This document shows positions 1 to 7,048 of a stretch of 11,855 nucleotides of DNA, in pieces (position 1 is the first letter of the stretch; each line of letters begins with the position of its first letter). The position numbers and the translations under genes were made by a program. Below the pieces are notes generated by a model. The model saw only the letters and a program-made list of their open reading frames with translations, was not told where the DNA came from and searched no databases. Location of the stretch: positions 1-11,855 of the forward strand of contig DDRC01000207.1 in assembly GCA_002342985.1 (NCBI GenBank), written 5' to 3'. Source of the stretch: Flavobacteriales bacterium UBA2426. Its GTDB lineage: Bacteria > Bacteroidota > Bacteroidia > Flavobacteriales_F > PHOS-HE28.

Positions 1-653
1 AGGCCCCCGGCCCCGCTACGGCTCCCGAGCATGAAGGCGAAGGCGAGGAGGATCGGCAGGTGCGCCAGTGCGGCTGAGCGGAGCCAGGGCTGCCGCACCC
101 GGCCCGCGATCAGCTCATGGCCCCAATACAGGATGGCCCAGCTGGCATACCACGCCGCATAGCTCGGGTGCAGCTCGAAGGAGAGGGCGCTCTGCGTGAA
201 GCAGGCGGCATTGCCCGATGCCGCGTAGCATGCGGCTGCCTTCCAGCTGCTCAGCCCTATGGCAACGGCCAGACCGGCGGAAAAGGCAATCATGCTTTCG
301 CGCAGGGCCCCGGGCCGGCCGGCGCCCAGCACGCCAGCCGCGAGGGGCAGCAGGATCAGCCCCAGCTTGATCTGAAGGTCGAAGAGCCCGAACTGCCAGT
401 CGGCGGTCCACGCCATGCCAAGCACGTGCAGCGCGTAGAAGGCGGCCAGCGGCCACGGCAGGCTCCACCGCATGCTTCGCCCGGACCACAGGCCCTGGGC
501 CAGTAGCAGTGCGACAGCAGCCACCAAGGGCACCGGCACCAGCCTCCCGCTGATGGGCATCACGAAACAGAGGACCAGCCACGCCCATCGGCCCAGCCCG
601 CCGATCCGGGAAGGCAGGCGGCCTTCGCCAATTGCCGGGTCCGTCGCGCTCAC
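1..653 (-). CDS. O-antigen ligase/polymerase-like membrane protein (C-terminus beyond left edge)
   Basis: Reverse-strand translation from a GTG at 653 is open for 217 codons to the window edge and gives a strongly hydrophobic protein, so this is a real partial gene. Likely membrane spans are at about residues 22-35, 37-54, 64-82, 95-112, 120-140, 163-180 and 193-210. Family-like features are HVLGMAWTADW (76-86) followed by FDLQIKLGLILLPL (91-104), an HPSY motif (162-165) before a Trp/Tyr-rich helix, and GSRSGAG (210-216) after a helix, resembling the SRxG element of O-antigen ligase (WaaL) and polymerase (Wzy) proteins. Such proteins transfer lipid-linked glycan in the periplasm. The catalytic part is outside the window, so ligase and polymerase cannot be separated. 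The adjacent ABC exporter favours ligase. The start is uncertain: GTG 653 lacks a Shine-Dalgarno sequence, and another in-frame GTG lies at 698. The first in-frame ATG (codon 32) falls inside the first membrane span. The gene is divergent from wzm. Confidence 0.82.
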   Translation of the reverse strand, partial: MSATDPAIGEGRLPSRIGGLGRWAWLVLCFVMPISGRLVPVPLVAAVALLLAQGLWSGRSMRWSLPWPLAAFYALHVLGMAWTADWQFGLFDLQIKLGLILLPLAAGVLGAGRPGALRESMIAFSAGLAVAIGLSSWKAAACYAASGNAACFTQSALSFELHPSYAAWYASWAILYWGHELIAGRVRQPWLRSAALAHLPILLAFAFMLGSRSGAGG

Positions 654-753
654 CGCGTGAAGGAACGGATCCCGACCGATACGGCGCGCACGGGGCACCC
701 TCCCCGCCGCTGGTGCGATGGGTATGTTTGCCGGGCACCGCTGCCGCGGAACC
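654..753. other. Divergent intergenic region
   Basis: This 100-bp gap separates the minus-strand ligase-like gene from wzm and is the only intergenic space of any size. It should hold the promoters for both directions. On the plus strand it contains one clear Bacteroidota-type -7 element (723-730). I see no equally good element for the minus strand and no operator-like inverted repeat. Confidence 0.7.
723..730 (+). promoter_or_regulatory. Candidate Bacteroidota -7 promoter element for the wzm operon
   Basis: TATGTTTG matches the consensus TAnnTTTG at every fixed position and is one of the few AT-richer strings in a very GC-rich gap. It would put transcription start near 736 and leave a leader of about 18 nt before the wzm ATG at 754. 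I found no TTG or TTTG -33 partner about 20 nt upstream, so the match could be chance. If it is real, the in-frame ATGs at 718 and 724 lie at or upstream of the promoter and cannot be starts. Confidence 0.4.
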
Positions 754-1596
754 ATGAGCAAGCACCGAATCGTCCTCGAGCCTGGCTCGTCCGACCGCCG
801 TTATTGGCAGGACCTGTGGACCTACCGCGGGCTATTCGGCTTCCTAGCCTGGCGCGACATCCTGGTGCGCTACAAGCAGACGGCGATCGGGGTGCTTTGG
901 AGCATCATCCGGCCGCTGCTCACGCTCGGGGTGATGGCCTTCCTTGGCTGGCTGTTCGAGAGCAGCGTGCCGGGTGACACGCCACGCCTGCTGCTGGTGG
1001 GGGCCGCCACGCTCCCATGGACCTTCTTCAGCACGGCCTTCAGCGAGAGCGCCAACAGCCTCATCGCCAACAGCAATCTGCTCACCAAGGTGTACTTCCC
1101 GAGGCTCATCGTACCGGCGAGCACGGTCATCGTCTGCCTGATCGACTTCCTCATCTCCTTCGCCATCCTGGCCGTGCTCATGGCGGTCTATCGCCATGCT
1201 CCGGGCATCGAGATCCTGGCCCTTCCGCTGTTCCTCCTGCTGGCGCTGGTGACGGCCCTGGGCAGCGGCCTGCTCATCGCCGCGCTCAATGTGCGCTACC
1301 GCGATTTCCGCTACATCGTACCCTTCATCGTGCAATTCGGCCTGTACGTGTCGCCGGTGGCCTTCTCCAGCGCGGACATATTCGGCAGCGCCCGCATCCC
1401 GGAGGCCCTGAAGCTGCTGTACGCGATGAACCCCATGGTGGGCGTGATCGACGGTTTCCGCTGGTGCCTGCTGGGGAGCAGCGTCCAGCTCTACCTGCCC
1501 GGCTTCGCGATCAGCGTGGGCATCAGCCTGCTGCTGCTCGCGGCCGGCATCCGCTACTTCCGGCGCACCGAGCGGGGCTTCGCCGACGTCATCTGA
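754..1596 (+). CDS. wzm: Polysaccharide ABC exporter permease (Wzm, ABC-2 family)
   Basis: This is the membrane subunit of the exporter that moves lipid-linked glycan across the inner membrane, working with the Wzt ATPase encoded next. From ATG 754 the product is 280 aa, normal for the family. The N-terminus carries an amphipathic stretch and the family-typical RDILVRYKQTAIGVLW (residues 34-49). About six membrane spans follow, near residues 47-69, 78-98, 118-146, 152-178, 186-208 and 250-267. Further family signatures are NPMVGVIDGFRW (226-237) and the terminal FRRTERGFADVI. In-frame ATGs at 718 and 724 would add 12 or 10 residues of unlikely sequence and coincide with a promoter-like element, so 754 is preferred. 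It is the first gene of the plus-strand operon, with only 3 nt before wzt. Wzm and teichoic-acid TagG permeases belong to the same superfamily, but the Wzt C-terminal domain supports Wzm. Confidence 0.93.
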   Translation: MSKHRIVLEPGSSDRRYWQDLWTYRGLFGFLAWRDILVRYKQTAIGVLWSIIRPLLTLGVMAFLGWLFESSVPGDTPRLLLVGAATLPWTFFSTAFSESANSLIANSNLLTKVYFPRLIVPASTVIVCLIDFLISFAILAVLMAVYRHAPGIEILALPLFLLLALVTALGSGLLIAALNVRYRDFRYIVPFIVQFGLYVSPVAFSSADIFGSARIPEALKLLYAMNPMVGVIDGFRWCLLGSSVQLYLPGFAISVGISLLLLAAGIRYFRRTERGFADVI

Positions 1597-1599
1597 TCC

Positions 1600-2838
1600 A
1601 TGGCCGCACCGATCATCACCGTCGAGCGCCTCAGCAAGCACTACCGGCTGCGGACCGAAGCGGGGCCGCGGTGCACCGCCCTGCGCGATGTGATCGCGGA
1701 GCGGGCGAAGGGGCTCTTCAGCCGCCGCCGCCCGCGGGCCACCATGGAGGAGTTCAAGGCACTGGATGAGGTGAGCTTCACCGTGGAGGCCGGCGACCGG
1801 GTGGGGATCATCGGGCGAAATGGCGCAGGGAAGAGCACCCTGCTGAAGGTGCTCAGCCGGATCACGGAGCCCACCAAGGGACGCGTTACCATCGATGGAA
1901 GGGTGGCCAGCCTGCTGGAGGTGGGCACGGGCTTCCATCCGGAGCTCACCGGGCGCGAGAACATCTTCCTCAACGGGGCCATCCTGGGCATGAGCCGTGC
2001 GGAGATCGCGGCGAGGTTCGATGAGATCATCGCCTTCGCCGAGGTGGAGCGCTTCCTCGACACGCCCGTGAAGCGCTACAGCAGCGGCATGTACGTACGC
2101 CTGGCCTTCGCCGTGGCCGCCCACCTCGAACCCGAGATCCTCATCGTGGACGAGGTGCTGGCCGTGGGCGATGCCGCGTTCCAGCGCAAATGCCTGGGCA
2201 AGATGGAGAGCGTGGCCGGCGAAGGCCGCACGGTGCTCTTCGTGAGCCACCAGATGGATGCCGTTCAGCGCCTCTGCAACAAAGGCCTGCTGCTGCACCA
2301 GGGCAGGCTGGCGGCGAACGGTCCCATGCAGGAGGTGATCAAGCATTACCTGCAGCGCAACGCCGCCGCTGAGGCGGAGTTCCACTTCACGGCCCCTCCG
2401 GATGGCCCGGCGGCCCATGCCACGAGCGCGGTCATCGAGGACGGCAGCGGGCATCCTGCGCCGGAAGTGCCCATCGGCGCTCCGTGGCGCGTGCGCGTGC
2501 GCTTCACGGTGAACCGGCCCTTGGAGGGCTTCGTCATCGCCCTGGGCGTGAGCACGCTGCTTGACCTGCCGATCCGCACCACCTGGAGCAAGGCCTGCGC
2601 CCTGGAGCCTGGCCGCTATGAGGCGCTCTTCACCAGCGATGGCATCCACCTCACCGATGGCCAATACAAGCTGATCATCGGCCTGTCGGAGCAGGGGCGC
2701 ACCCTCCACTATCTGCCGGGACCGGCCACCTTGAGCATCAGCGATGTCAGCGACCTGGCCGGTGACTCGCGCATCGTGAACAACAGAAGCGGCCTCCTGC
2801 TGAACCAGATGGAGACGGCGATACAACGCATCAGCTGA
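1600..2838 (+). CDS. wzt: Polysaccharide ABC exporter ATPase with C-terminal glycan-binding-type domain (Wzt)
   Basis: The 412-aa protein is the cytoplasmic ATPase partner of Wzm. The nucleotide-binding domain (about residues 5-250) shows Walker A GRNGAGKST (72-80), an ABC signature in the family's divergent form YSSGM (160-164), Walker B ILIVDE (180-185), the LAVGD D-loop region (187-191) and the switch His217 in FVSH. The first 60 residues include the insert common in Wzt proteins, with a run of basic residues (SRRRPR, 41-46). After residue 250 there is an extension of about 160 aa. It has the character of Wzt C-terminal domains: PIGAPWRVRVRF and, later, GIHLTDGQYKLIIGLS. In well-studied members this beta-sandwich recognises the modified non-reducing end of the finished glycan, so export is coupled to chain termination. 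The stop overlaps the next start (TGATG), implying coupled translation with the methyltransferase. Confidence 0.95.
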   Translation: MAAPIITVERLSKHYRLRTEAGPRCTALRDVIAERAKGLFSRRRPRATMEEFKALDEVSFTVEAGDRVGIIGRNGAGKSTLLKVLSRITEPTKGRVTIDGRVASLLEVGTGFHPELTGRENIFLNGAILGMSRAEIAARFDEIIAFAEVERFLDTPVKRYSSGMYVRLAFAVAAHLEPEILIVDEVLAVGDAAFQRKCLGKMESVAGEGRTVLFVSHQMDAVQRLCNKGLLLHQGRLAANGPMQEVIKHYLQRNAAAEAEFHFTAPPDGPAAHATSAVIEDGSGHPAPEVPIGAPWRVRVRFTVNRPLEGFVIALGVSTLLDLPIRTTWSKACALEPGRYEALFTSDGIHLTDGQYKLIIGLSEQGRTLHYLPGPATLSISDVSDLAGDSRIVNNRSGLLLNQMETAIQRIS

Positions 2839-3533
2839 TGTTCTTCCCAGATCGCATCACCGGCATCCGCGAAGGCCATCGCGTGCTCGAGGTCGGCCCC
2901 GGCGCCGACCCTCATCCCCGCTCGGATGTGCTGCTGGAGATGGCTTTCGAGGATCCCGAAGCGTACGGAAGGCAGTTCGGGCACGATCGCCCGCTCGTGA
3001 CGGAAAAGGAGGTGGTGTACTACGATGGTAGCCGCTTCCCCTTTGCCGACGGGACGTTCGACTACGTGATCTGCTCGCACGTGGTGGAGCATGTGCCCGA
3101 TGTCGAATCGTTCGTGGGGGAATGCTTCCGGGTCGCTCGGCGGGGCTACTTCGAGTATCCGCTGTGCTACTATGAGTACCTGTACAACTTCGACGTGCAC
3201 CTCAACCTGGTCAAGCATACGGACGGGGTGCTGCGCTACATGAAGAAGAGCGAAACGGCCATCGACAGCTTCAGGCCGGTGCAGGCGCTGCTCCAGGAAT
3301 CCCTCACCAAGGGCTACATCGGCACGTTGAACGAGCTGCTGCCCTGGCTCATGGAAGGCTTTCAGTGGGAGGCCCCATTCCCCGTGCAGCGCGTGCACGA
3401 CCTGGCTTCCGTCTGCCATGCCGGCGCCCTGCTGCCGATGAGAACAGAACCGCCCGTGCATGCCCTGGGCCCGCGTCGCCTGCTCCGCGAGCTGGCCGCT
3501 TCCATCCGCATGCGCATCCTGCCACCGTCATGA
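2838..3533 (+). CDS. Class I SAM-dependent methyltransferase (glycan-modifying candidate)
   Basis: The product is 231 aa. The SAM-binding glycine loop is VLEVGPGADP (16-25) with acidic Glu18, followed by HPRSDVLLE, a variant typical of methyltransferases in polysaccharide loci. Post-loop elements are YYDGSRFPFADGTFDYVIC (61-79) and the HVVEH motif (81-85), as in the Methyltransf_11 group. The rest is rich in aromatic residues (RRGYFEYPLCYYEYLYNF, 101-118), perhaps part of the acceptor site. There is no signal peptide or membrane span, so it should act in the cytoplasm. The start ATG overlaps the wzt stop by one base, and its own stop overlaps the next ATG by four, so it sits in the coupled core of the operon. 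Position beside a Wzt with a C-terminal recognition domain suggests methylation of the exported glycan. The acceptor cannot be read from sequence. Confidence 0.85.
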   Translation: MFFPDRITGIREGHRVLEVGPGADPHPRSDVLLEMAFEDPEAYGRQFGHDRPLVTEKEVVYYDGSRFPFADGTFDYVICSHVVEHVPDVESFVGECFRVARRGYFEYPLCYYEYLYNFDVHLNLVKHTDGVLRYMKKSETAIDSFRPVQALLQESLTKGYIGTLNELLPWLMEGFQWEAPFPVQRVHDLASVCHAGALLPMRTEPPVHALGPRRLLRELAASIRMRILPPS

Positions 3534-4180
3534 TCCGACTCCACCTGGGTTGCGGCCAACGCTATTTCGAAGGCTACATCAACATCGATTATCCGCTGAG
3601 CGAGCACAGCGTCCAGCAGACCTCCGTGGCCGATGAGCTGCACGACCTCACCGGGATGAGATACCCCGCAGGCAGCGTGGACGAGGTGCGGCTGCACCAC
3701 GTCTTCGAGCATTTCGAGCGAGCGAAGGCCGCGGCGCTGCTGGCCTCCTGGAACTCATGGCTGAAGAGGGAAGGAATCCTGCACGTGGAGGTGCCCGACT
3801 TCGGGAGGACGGCACGTGCCGTGCTCGGGCGGTTCTCCAGCGGCCAGGCGCGCATGGTGGGGCTGCGCCACATCTTCGGCTCGCAAGAGGCCCATTGGGC
3901 CGTGCACTTCGAGGGCTACACGCGCGTCACGCTCGTGGAGATGCTCCAGCGATTCGGGTTCGGGGCAGGCGAGGTGAAGCAGGAGCGCTACAAGGACACG
4001 TACAACCTCATCGTCATCGCCAGGAAGCAGCGCGACCTGTCCGGATCGGACCTCGAGGCGGCCGGGCGCTCGCACCTCAGCCAGTACCTCGTGGATGACA
4101 GCACGAGCGAGCGCCAACTCCTGGAGGTCTGGATGGAAGCCTACCGGACGCAGCTCCGCCGCACCTTGGCCAACGGCTGA
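3530..4180 (+). CDS. Second class I SAM-dependent methyltransferase
   Basis: The product is 216 aa and begins directly with the SAM-binding strand: LHLGCGQRYFEGYINIDY (4-21), where GCG is the glycine loop and Asp20 is a good candidate for the ribose-binding acidic residue. DEVRLHHVFEHF (51-62) and a strand ILHVEVPDF (83-91) complete the Rossmann core. The C-terminal 50 residues are charged and helical. The frame is open upstream to an ATG at 3365, but those 55 residues are Pro/Arg/Ala-rich and antisense-like within the previous gene. The ATG at 3530 gives a four-base ATGA overlap and places the SAM motif where this family has it. It shares little with the preceding methyltransferase beyond the fold, so it is not an obvious tandem duplicate. 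Its likely substrate is the same glycan or a sugar precursor. Confidence 0.85.
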   Translation: MIRLHLGCGQRYFEGYINIDYPLSEHSVQQTSVADELHDLTGMRYPAGSVDEVRLHHVFEHFERAKAAALLASWNSWLKREGILHVEVPDFGRTARAVLGRFSSGQARMVGLRHIFGSQEAHWAVHFEGYTRVTLVEMLQRFGFGAGEVKQERYKDTYNLIVIARKQRDLSGSDLEAAGRSHLSQYLVDDSTSERQLLEVWMEAYRTQLRRTLANG

Positions 4181-4980
4181 TGGAGACCGTCAGCGTCATC
4201 ATCCCCACCTTCAACAGGGCCGCGCTGCTGGAAAGGGCGGTACGCAGCGCGTTGGAGCAGGGCGATGCCGTGCTGGAGGTGCTCGTCTGCGATGATGGCA
4301 GCACGGACGACACGCGCACGCGAACGGCAGCGATCGGCGACGCGCGGGTGAAGTGGGTCGATGGCCCTCGTGCCGGACGTCCGGCCGTGCCGCGCAACAG
4401 GGGCATCAACGCGGCTGCCGGCGAATGGCTGGCCTTCCTCGACGATGACGACCGCTGGCTCCCCGGCAAGCTGAAGCGCCAATTCGAGGCGATGCGGCGA
4501 ACCGGCGCCCAAGCCTCCTGCACCAACGCGCAGCGCATGGCTCCGGACGGCAAGGACCGGGGCACCTACTTCACGGATGGCGATGCCATTCTCGCCCTGG
4601 CCGACCTGCTGCCCGTGAATCGCGTGATCTGCAGCTCGGTGATCGCACGACGCGACCACGTCCTGCGTTGCGGCGGCTTCCCTGAGGCGCCTGACCTGAG
4701 GGCCCTGGAGGACTATGCGCTCTGGCTGCGGCTCAGCCTCGCTGCGCGCTTCGCCTACTGCGCTGAGCCGCTGGTGGCCTACATGGATGCACCGGAGGGC
4801 AGCGTGCGCAGCGACTCGCTTCCGCTCCCCGTTCAGCGCGACCGGGTGCTCTCCGACCTCTGGCGCTGGGGGCGTGCAGGCCGCTTCGGCCCTGGGCAAC
4901 GCAGCCTCGTAAAGCGCTACCTGCGCGGCGCACGACGCTCCGCGGGCCGTCCCCTTCATCACTGGTTATTCCTGCGGTGA
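4180..4980 (+). CDS. Family 2 glycosyltransferase (GT-A fold)
   Basis: The 266-aa soluble protein has the standard GT2 order: VSVIIPTFNRAALL at the N-terminus, the nucleotide-binding VCDDGSTDD (36-44), the metal-binding Asp run LDDDDRW (87-93) and a candidate catalytic acidic pair in EDYALWLRL (177-185). It should transfer a sugar from a nucleotide donor to the growing lipid-linked chain at the cytoplasmic membrane. Linkage and donor cannot be inferred. There is no membrane span, and the C-terminus is short and basic. The ATG overlaps the preceding stop by one base (TGATG). The stop overlaps a possible GTG start of the next gene, keeping the coupled arrangement. This domain type is also seen as the N-terminal half of the fusion protein further down the operon. 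Confidence 0.92.
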   Translation: METVSVIIPTFNRAALLERAVRSALEQGDAVLEVLVCDDGSTDDTRTRTAAIGDARVKWVDGPRAGRPAVPRNRGINAAAGEWLAFLDDDDRWLPGKLKRQFEAMRRTGAQASCTNAQRMAPDGKDRGTYFTDGDAILALADLLPVNRVICSSVIARRDHVLRCGGFPEAPDLRALEDYALWLRLSLAARFAYCAEPLVAYMDAPEGSVRSDSLPLPVQRDRVLSDLWRWGRAGRFGPGQRSLVKRYLRGARRSAGRPLHHWLFLR

Positions 4981-4982
4981 AC

Positions 4983-5876
4983 ATGAGCGCTGTGATCGTG
5001 CGCCTGATGGGTGGGCTGGGCAACCAGATGTTCCAGTACGCCACCGGCCATGCTGCGGCGAAGCGGCTGGGCGTGCCTTTGCTCCTCGACCGCACCTTTC
5101 TCGACAGCAGGCCGGCCGGGATGGATTGGACGCCACGCGACTTCGAGCTCGACGTGTTCGCGGCGCCCATCGCTTTCGCCGACCCCGGGCAAGTGGCCAT
5201 CCTGCGCCGCCCCATCGACCAGCCGCTCCATCGCCGGCTCCGCCGGTTGCTGCCCAGCCTCTATCCCTCCGTTATCCTGGAGCGGCACCCGGGCCTCGAT
5301 GCGGCTGTGCTGCGCTGCAAGGCACCGGTCTACCTCGAAGGCTTCTGGCAGAACGAAGGCCATTTCATAGCGGTAGCGGAGGAACTGCGCTCTGCGCTCT
5401 TCGTACCCCGCGAAGCACCCGATGCCCGCAATCGCGCCCTGGCGGGGGCCATGCAGGCCAGTGTGAGCGCCAGCGTGCACGTGCGCCGCGGCGATTATGC
5501 GACGAATGCCGCCACAGCCCGCTACCATGGCGTCTGCCCGCCGGCTTACTTCCATGGAGCAGCCCGAGAGCTTGCCGAGCGGCACGGCGTGGACCGGTTC
5601 TTCGTATTCAGCGATGATCCGGACTGGGTGCAGTCAAACCTCTCCTTCCCACGGCCCTCCGAGCACATTGCGCACAATACCGGACGGGCTGCCCACTGGG
5701 ACCTTTGGCTCATGAAGCAGTGCCGCCACCACATCATCGCGAACAGCAGCTTCAGTTGGTGGGGCGCATGGCTCGATCCGCGCCCCGAAAAAGAGGTGAT
5801 CGCGCCGGCACGCTGGTTCGCCGGTACCGATACCCCGGCCTCGGCCATCATCCCTTCCGCATGGACCGCCCGCTGA
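4983..5876 (+). CDS. Family 11 glycosyltransferase, probable alpha-1,2-fucosyltransferase
   Basis: The protein carries all GT11 hallmarks. The N-terminus reads VIVRLMGGLGNQMFQYATG. The donor-binding HVRRGDY lies at about residues 166-172, FSDDPDW at 209-215, and the C-terminal IIANSSFSWWGAWL at 251-264 (numbers from ATG 4983). Characterised members move L-fucose from GDP-fucose to the 2-position of a galactose, giving H-antigen-like structures in some O-antigens. Length is 297 aa, usual for the family. A GTG at 4977 overlaps the previous stop (GTGA) and would add two residues. I prefer ATG 4983 because it is a better start codon and leaves the usual short lead before the first strand, but either is possible. 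No GDP-fucose synthesis genes (gmd, fcl) are in the window. The 3' end overlaps the next gene by 16 bases. Specificity for fucose is known for the family, not proven here. Confidence 0.9.
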   Translation: MSAVIVRLMGGLGNQMFQYATGHAAAKRLGVPLLLDRTFLDSRPAGMDWTPRDFELDVFAAPIAFADPGQVAILRRPIDQPLHRRLRRLLPSLYPSVILERHPGLDAAVLRCKAPVYLEGFWQNEGHFIAVAEELRSALFVPREAPDARNRALAGAMQASVSASVHVRRGDYATNAATARYHGVCPPAYFHGAARELAERHGVDRFFVFSDDPDWVQSNLSFPRPSEHIAHNTGRAAHWDLWLMKQCRHHIIANSSFSWWGAWLDPRPEKEVIAPARWFAGTDTPASAIIPSAWTAR

Positions 5877-7048
5877 GCATCGCCCACTGCGTGGAGGCCT
5901 ATCCGCCATCCATCGGTGGCATGGCCGAGGTGGTGCGGCAGCTCAGCGAACGCATGGCGCGGCAAGGGCACATGGTCACCGTGCTCACGAGCGCGCATCC
6001 CCAGCGCACCTCAGGCATGCTGAACGGCGTCAAGGTCCGCTCGTTCGCCCTCAAGGGCAACGCGGTGGACGGCATCCAAGGCGGATCGGGACCCTATGTG
6101 GATGCCTTGCGCCATGGCGGGTTCGACGTGGTCACATTCTTCGCCGCGCAGCAATGGGCCACGGATGCGGCGCTACCCCACCTGGCGGAGATCGGTGCGA
6201 GGAAGGTCTTCGTGCCGACAGGCTTCTCGGCATTGCGCGACCCGCGGTGGGCCGCCTACTACCGCAGCATGCCGGCATGGCTTGCCGCCATGGACCTGAA
6301 CGTCTTCCATAGCGAAGGTTACCAGGATGCGGCATTCGCCGCCAGGCTGGGATTGACGAATACGGTGCTCATCCCCAACGGAGCGTCGGAGGAGGAATTC
6401 AGCGGCGCGGTCACAGGCGACATCAGAGGCGGATTGAACTTGCCGGAAAACGGGCAGCTCGTGCTGCATGTGGGATCCTTCACGGGGATCAAGGGGCACA
6501 AGGAGGCGCTGGAACTCTTCATCCGCGCAGAAACGGCAGATGCGACACTGCTCCTCATCGGCAATGGCGTACATGCCTTGGAGCATGCCTACCGCACGCA
6601 CCCGCGCTTCCTAGGGCTCCGGCTGCGCGCACGCCTGCGCCGCAAGCGGATCGCCTTCCGCGAGTGGGACCGGCGGAGCACGGTCGCGGCCCTGCGGCAA
6701 TCAGACCTGTTCCTGTTCCCCAGCAACCTGGAATGCTCACCCATCGTGCTGTTCGAGGCGATGGCAGCGGGCGTGCCCTTCCTTGCGTCCGATGCGGGCA
6801 ATGCCGCGGAGATCGCGCGCTGGTCCGATGGCGGCTGGATACTGCCGGGAAGGCGCGATGAGAGAGGCCTGGTGCGCACGGACATCGCTGCGGGCGCACG
6901 GCGGCTCTCCGTGCTGCTCGCCGATCGCAGCCTGCTGCAGCGCACCGGCGAAGCAGGGCGACGAGCCTGGCGGGAACGATTCACCTGGGAGCGCATCGCC
7001 CACCGCTACCTGGAGGAGTATCAACGGCTCGTGCTTCGGCAACCATGA
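5861..7048 (+). CDS. Family 4 glycosyltransferase (GT-B fold)
   Basis: The product is 395 aa with the two-domain GT-B layout. The N-terminal domain opens with LSIAHCVEAYPPSIGGMAEV, where Gly19-Gly20 form the usual glycine loop. The C-terminal domain starts near IPNGASEEEF (171-180), then LHVGSFTGIKGHKEALELF (202-220). The retaining-GT4 EX7E pair is Glu291 and Glu299 in NLECSPIVLFEAMAAG. Such enzymes add a sugar to the lipid-linked chain with retention of configuration. The frame is open back to 5705, but that part is basic, low-hydrophobicity sequence inside the GT11 gene. ATG 5861 precedes the first beta strand directly and is the only sensible start, giving a 16-base overlap with GT11. Its stop overlaps the following ATG by four bases (ATGA). 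Sugar specificity is unknown. Confidence 0.92.
   Translation: MDRPLSIAHCVEAYPPSIGGMAEVVRQLSERMARQGHMVTVLTSAHPQRTSGMLNGVKVRSFALKGNAVDGIQGGSGPYVDALRHGGFDVVTFFAAQQWATDAALPHLAEIGARKVFVPTGFSALRDPRWAAYYRSMPAWLAAMDLNVFHSEGYQDAAFAARLGLTNTVLIPNGASEEEFSGAVTGDIRGGLNLPENGQLVLHVGSFTGIKGHKEALELFIRAETADATLLLIGNGVHALEHAYRTHPRFLGLRLRARLRRKRIAFREWDRRSTVAALRQSDLFLFPSNLECSPIVLFEAMAAGVPFLASDAGNAAEIARWSDGGWILPGRRDERGLVRTDIAAGARRLSVLLADRSLLQRTGEAGRRAWRERFTWERIAHRYLEEYQRLVLRQP

Noticed and set aside
115..765. 216-codon minus-strand frame starting with ATG
   Set aside because: It is Arg/Ala/Pro-rich and out of frame with the GTG-started membrane protein on the same strand, whose helices and ligase-like motifs are convincing.
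844..2826. 660-codon open frame on the minus strand opposite wzm and wzt
   Set aside because: It is rich in His, Arg, Gln and Ala with no hydrophobic core or known motif. It is the usual mirror-image open frame of GC-rich coding DNA, while the plus strand carries complete ABC-transporter motifs.
3365..3529. N-terminal extension of the second methyltransferase
   Set aside because: It is Pro/Arg-rich, lies wholly inside the preceding methyltransferase gene, and would place the SAM loop 55 residues too late. ATG 3530 with an ATGA overlap fits better.
5705..5860. N-terminal extension of the plus-strand GT4
   Set aside because: It is a basic, motif-free sequence inside the GT11 gene. The first GT-B strand starts right after ATG 5861.
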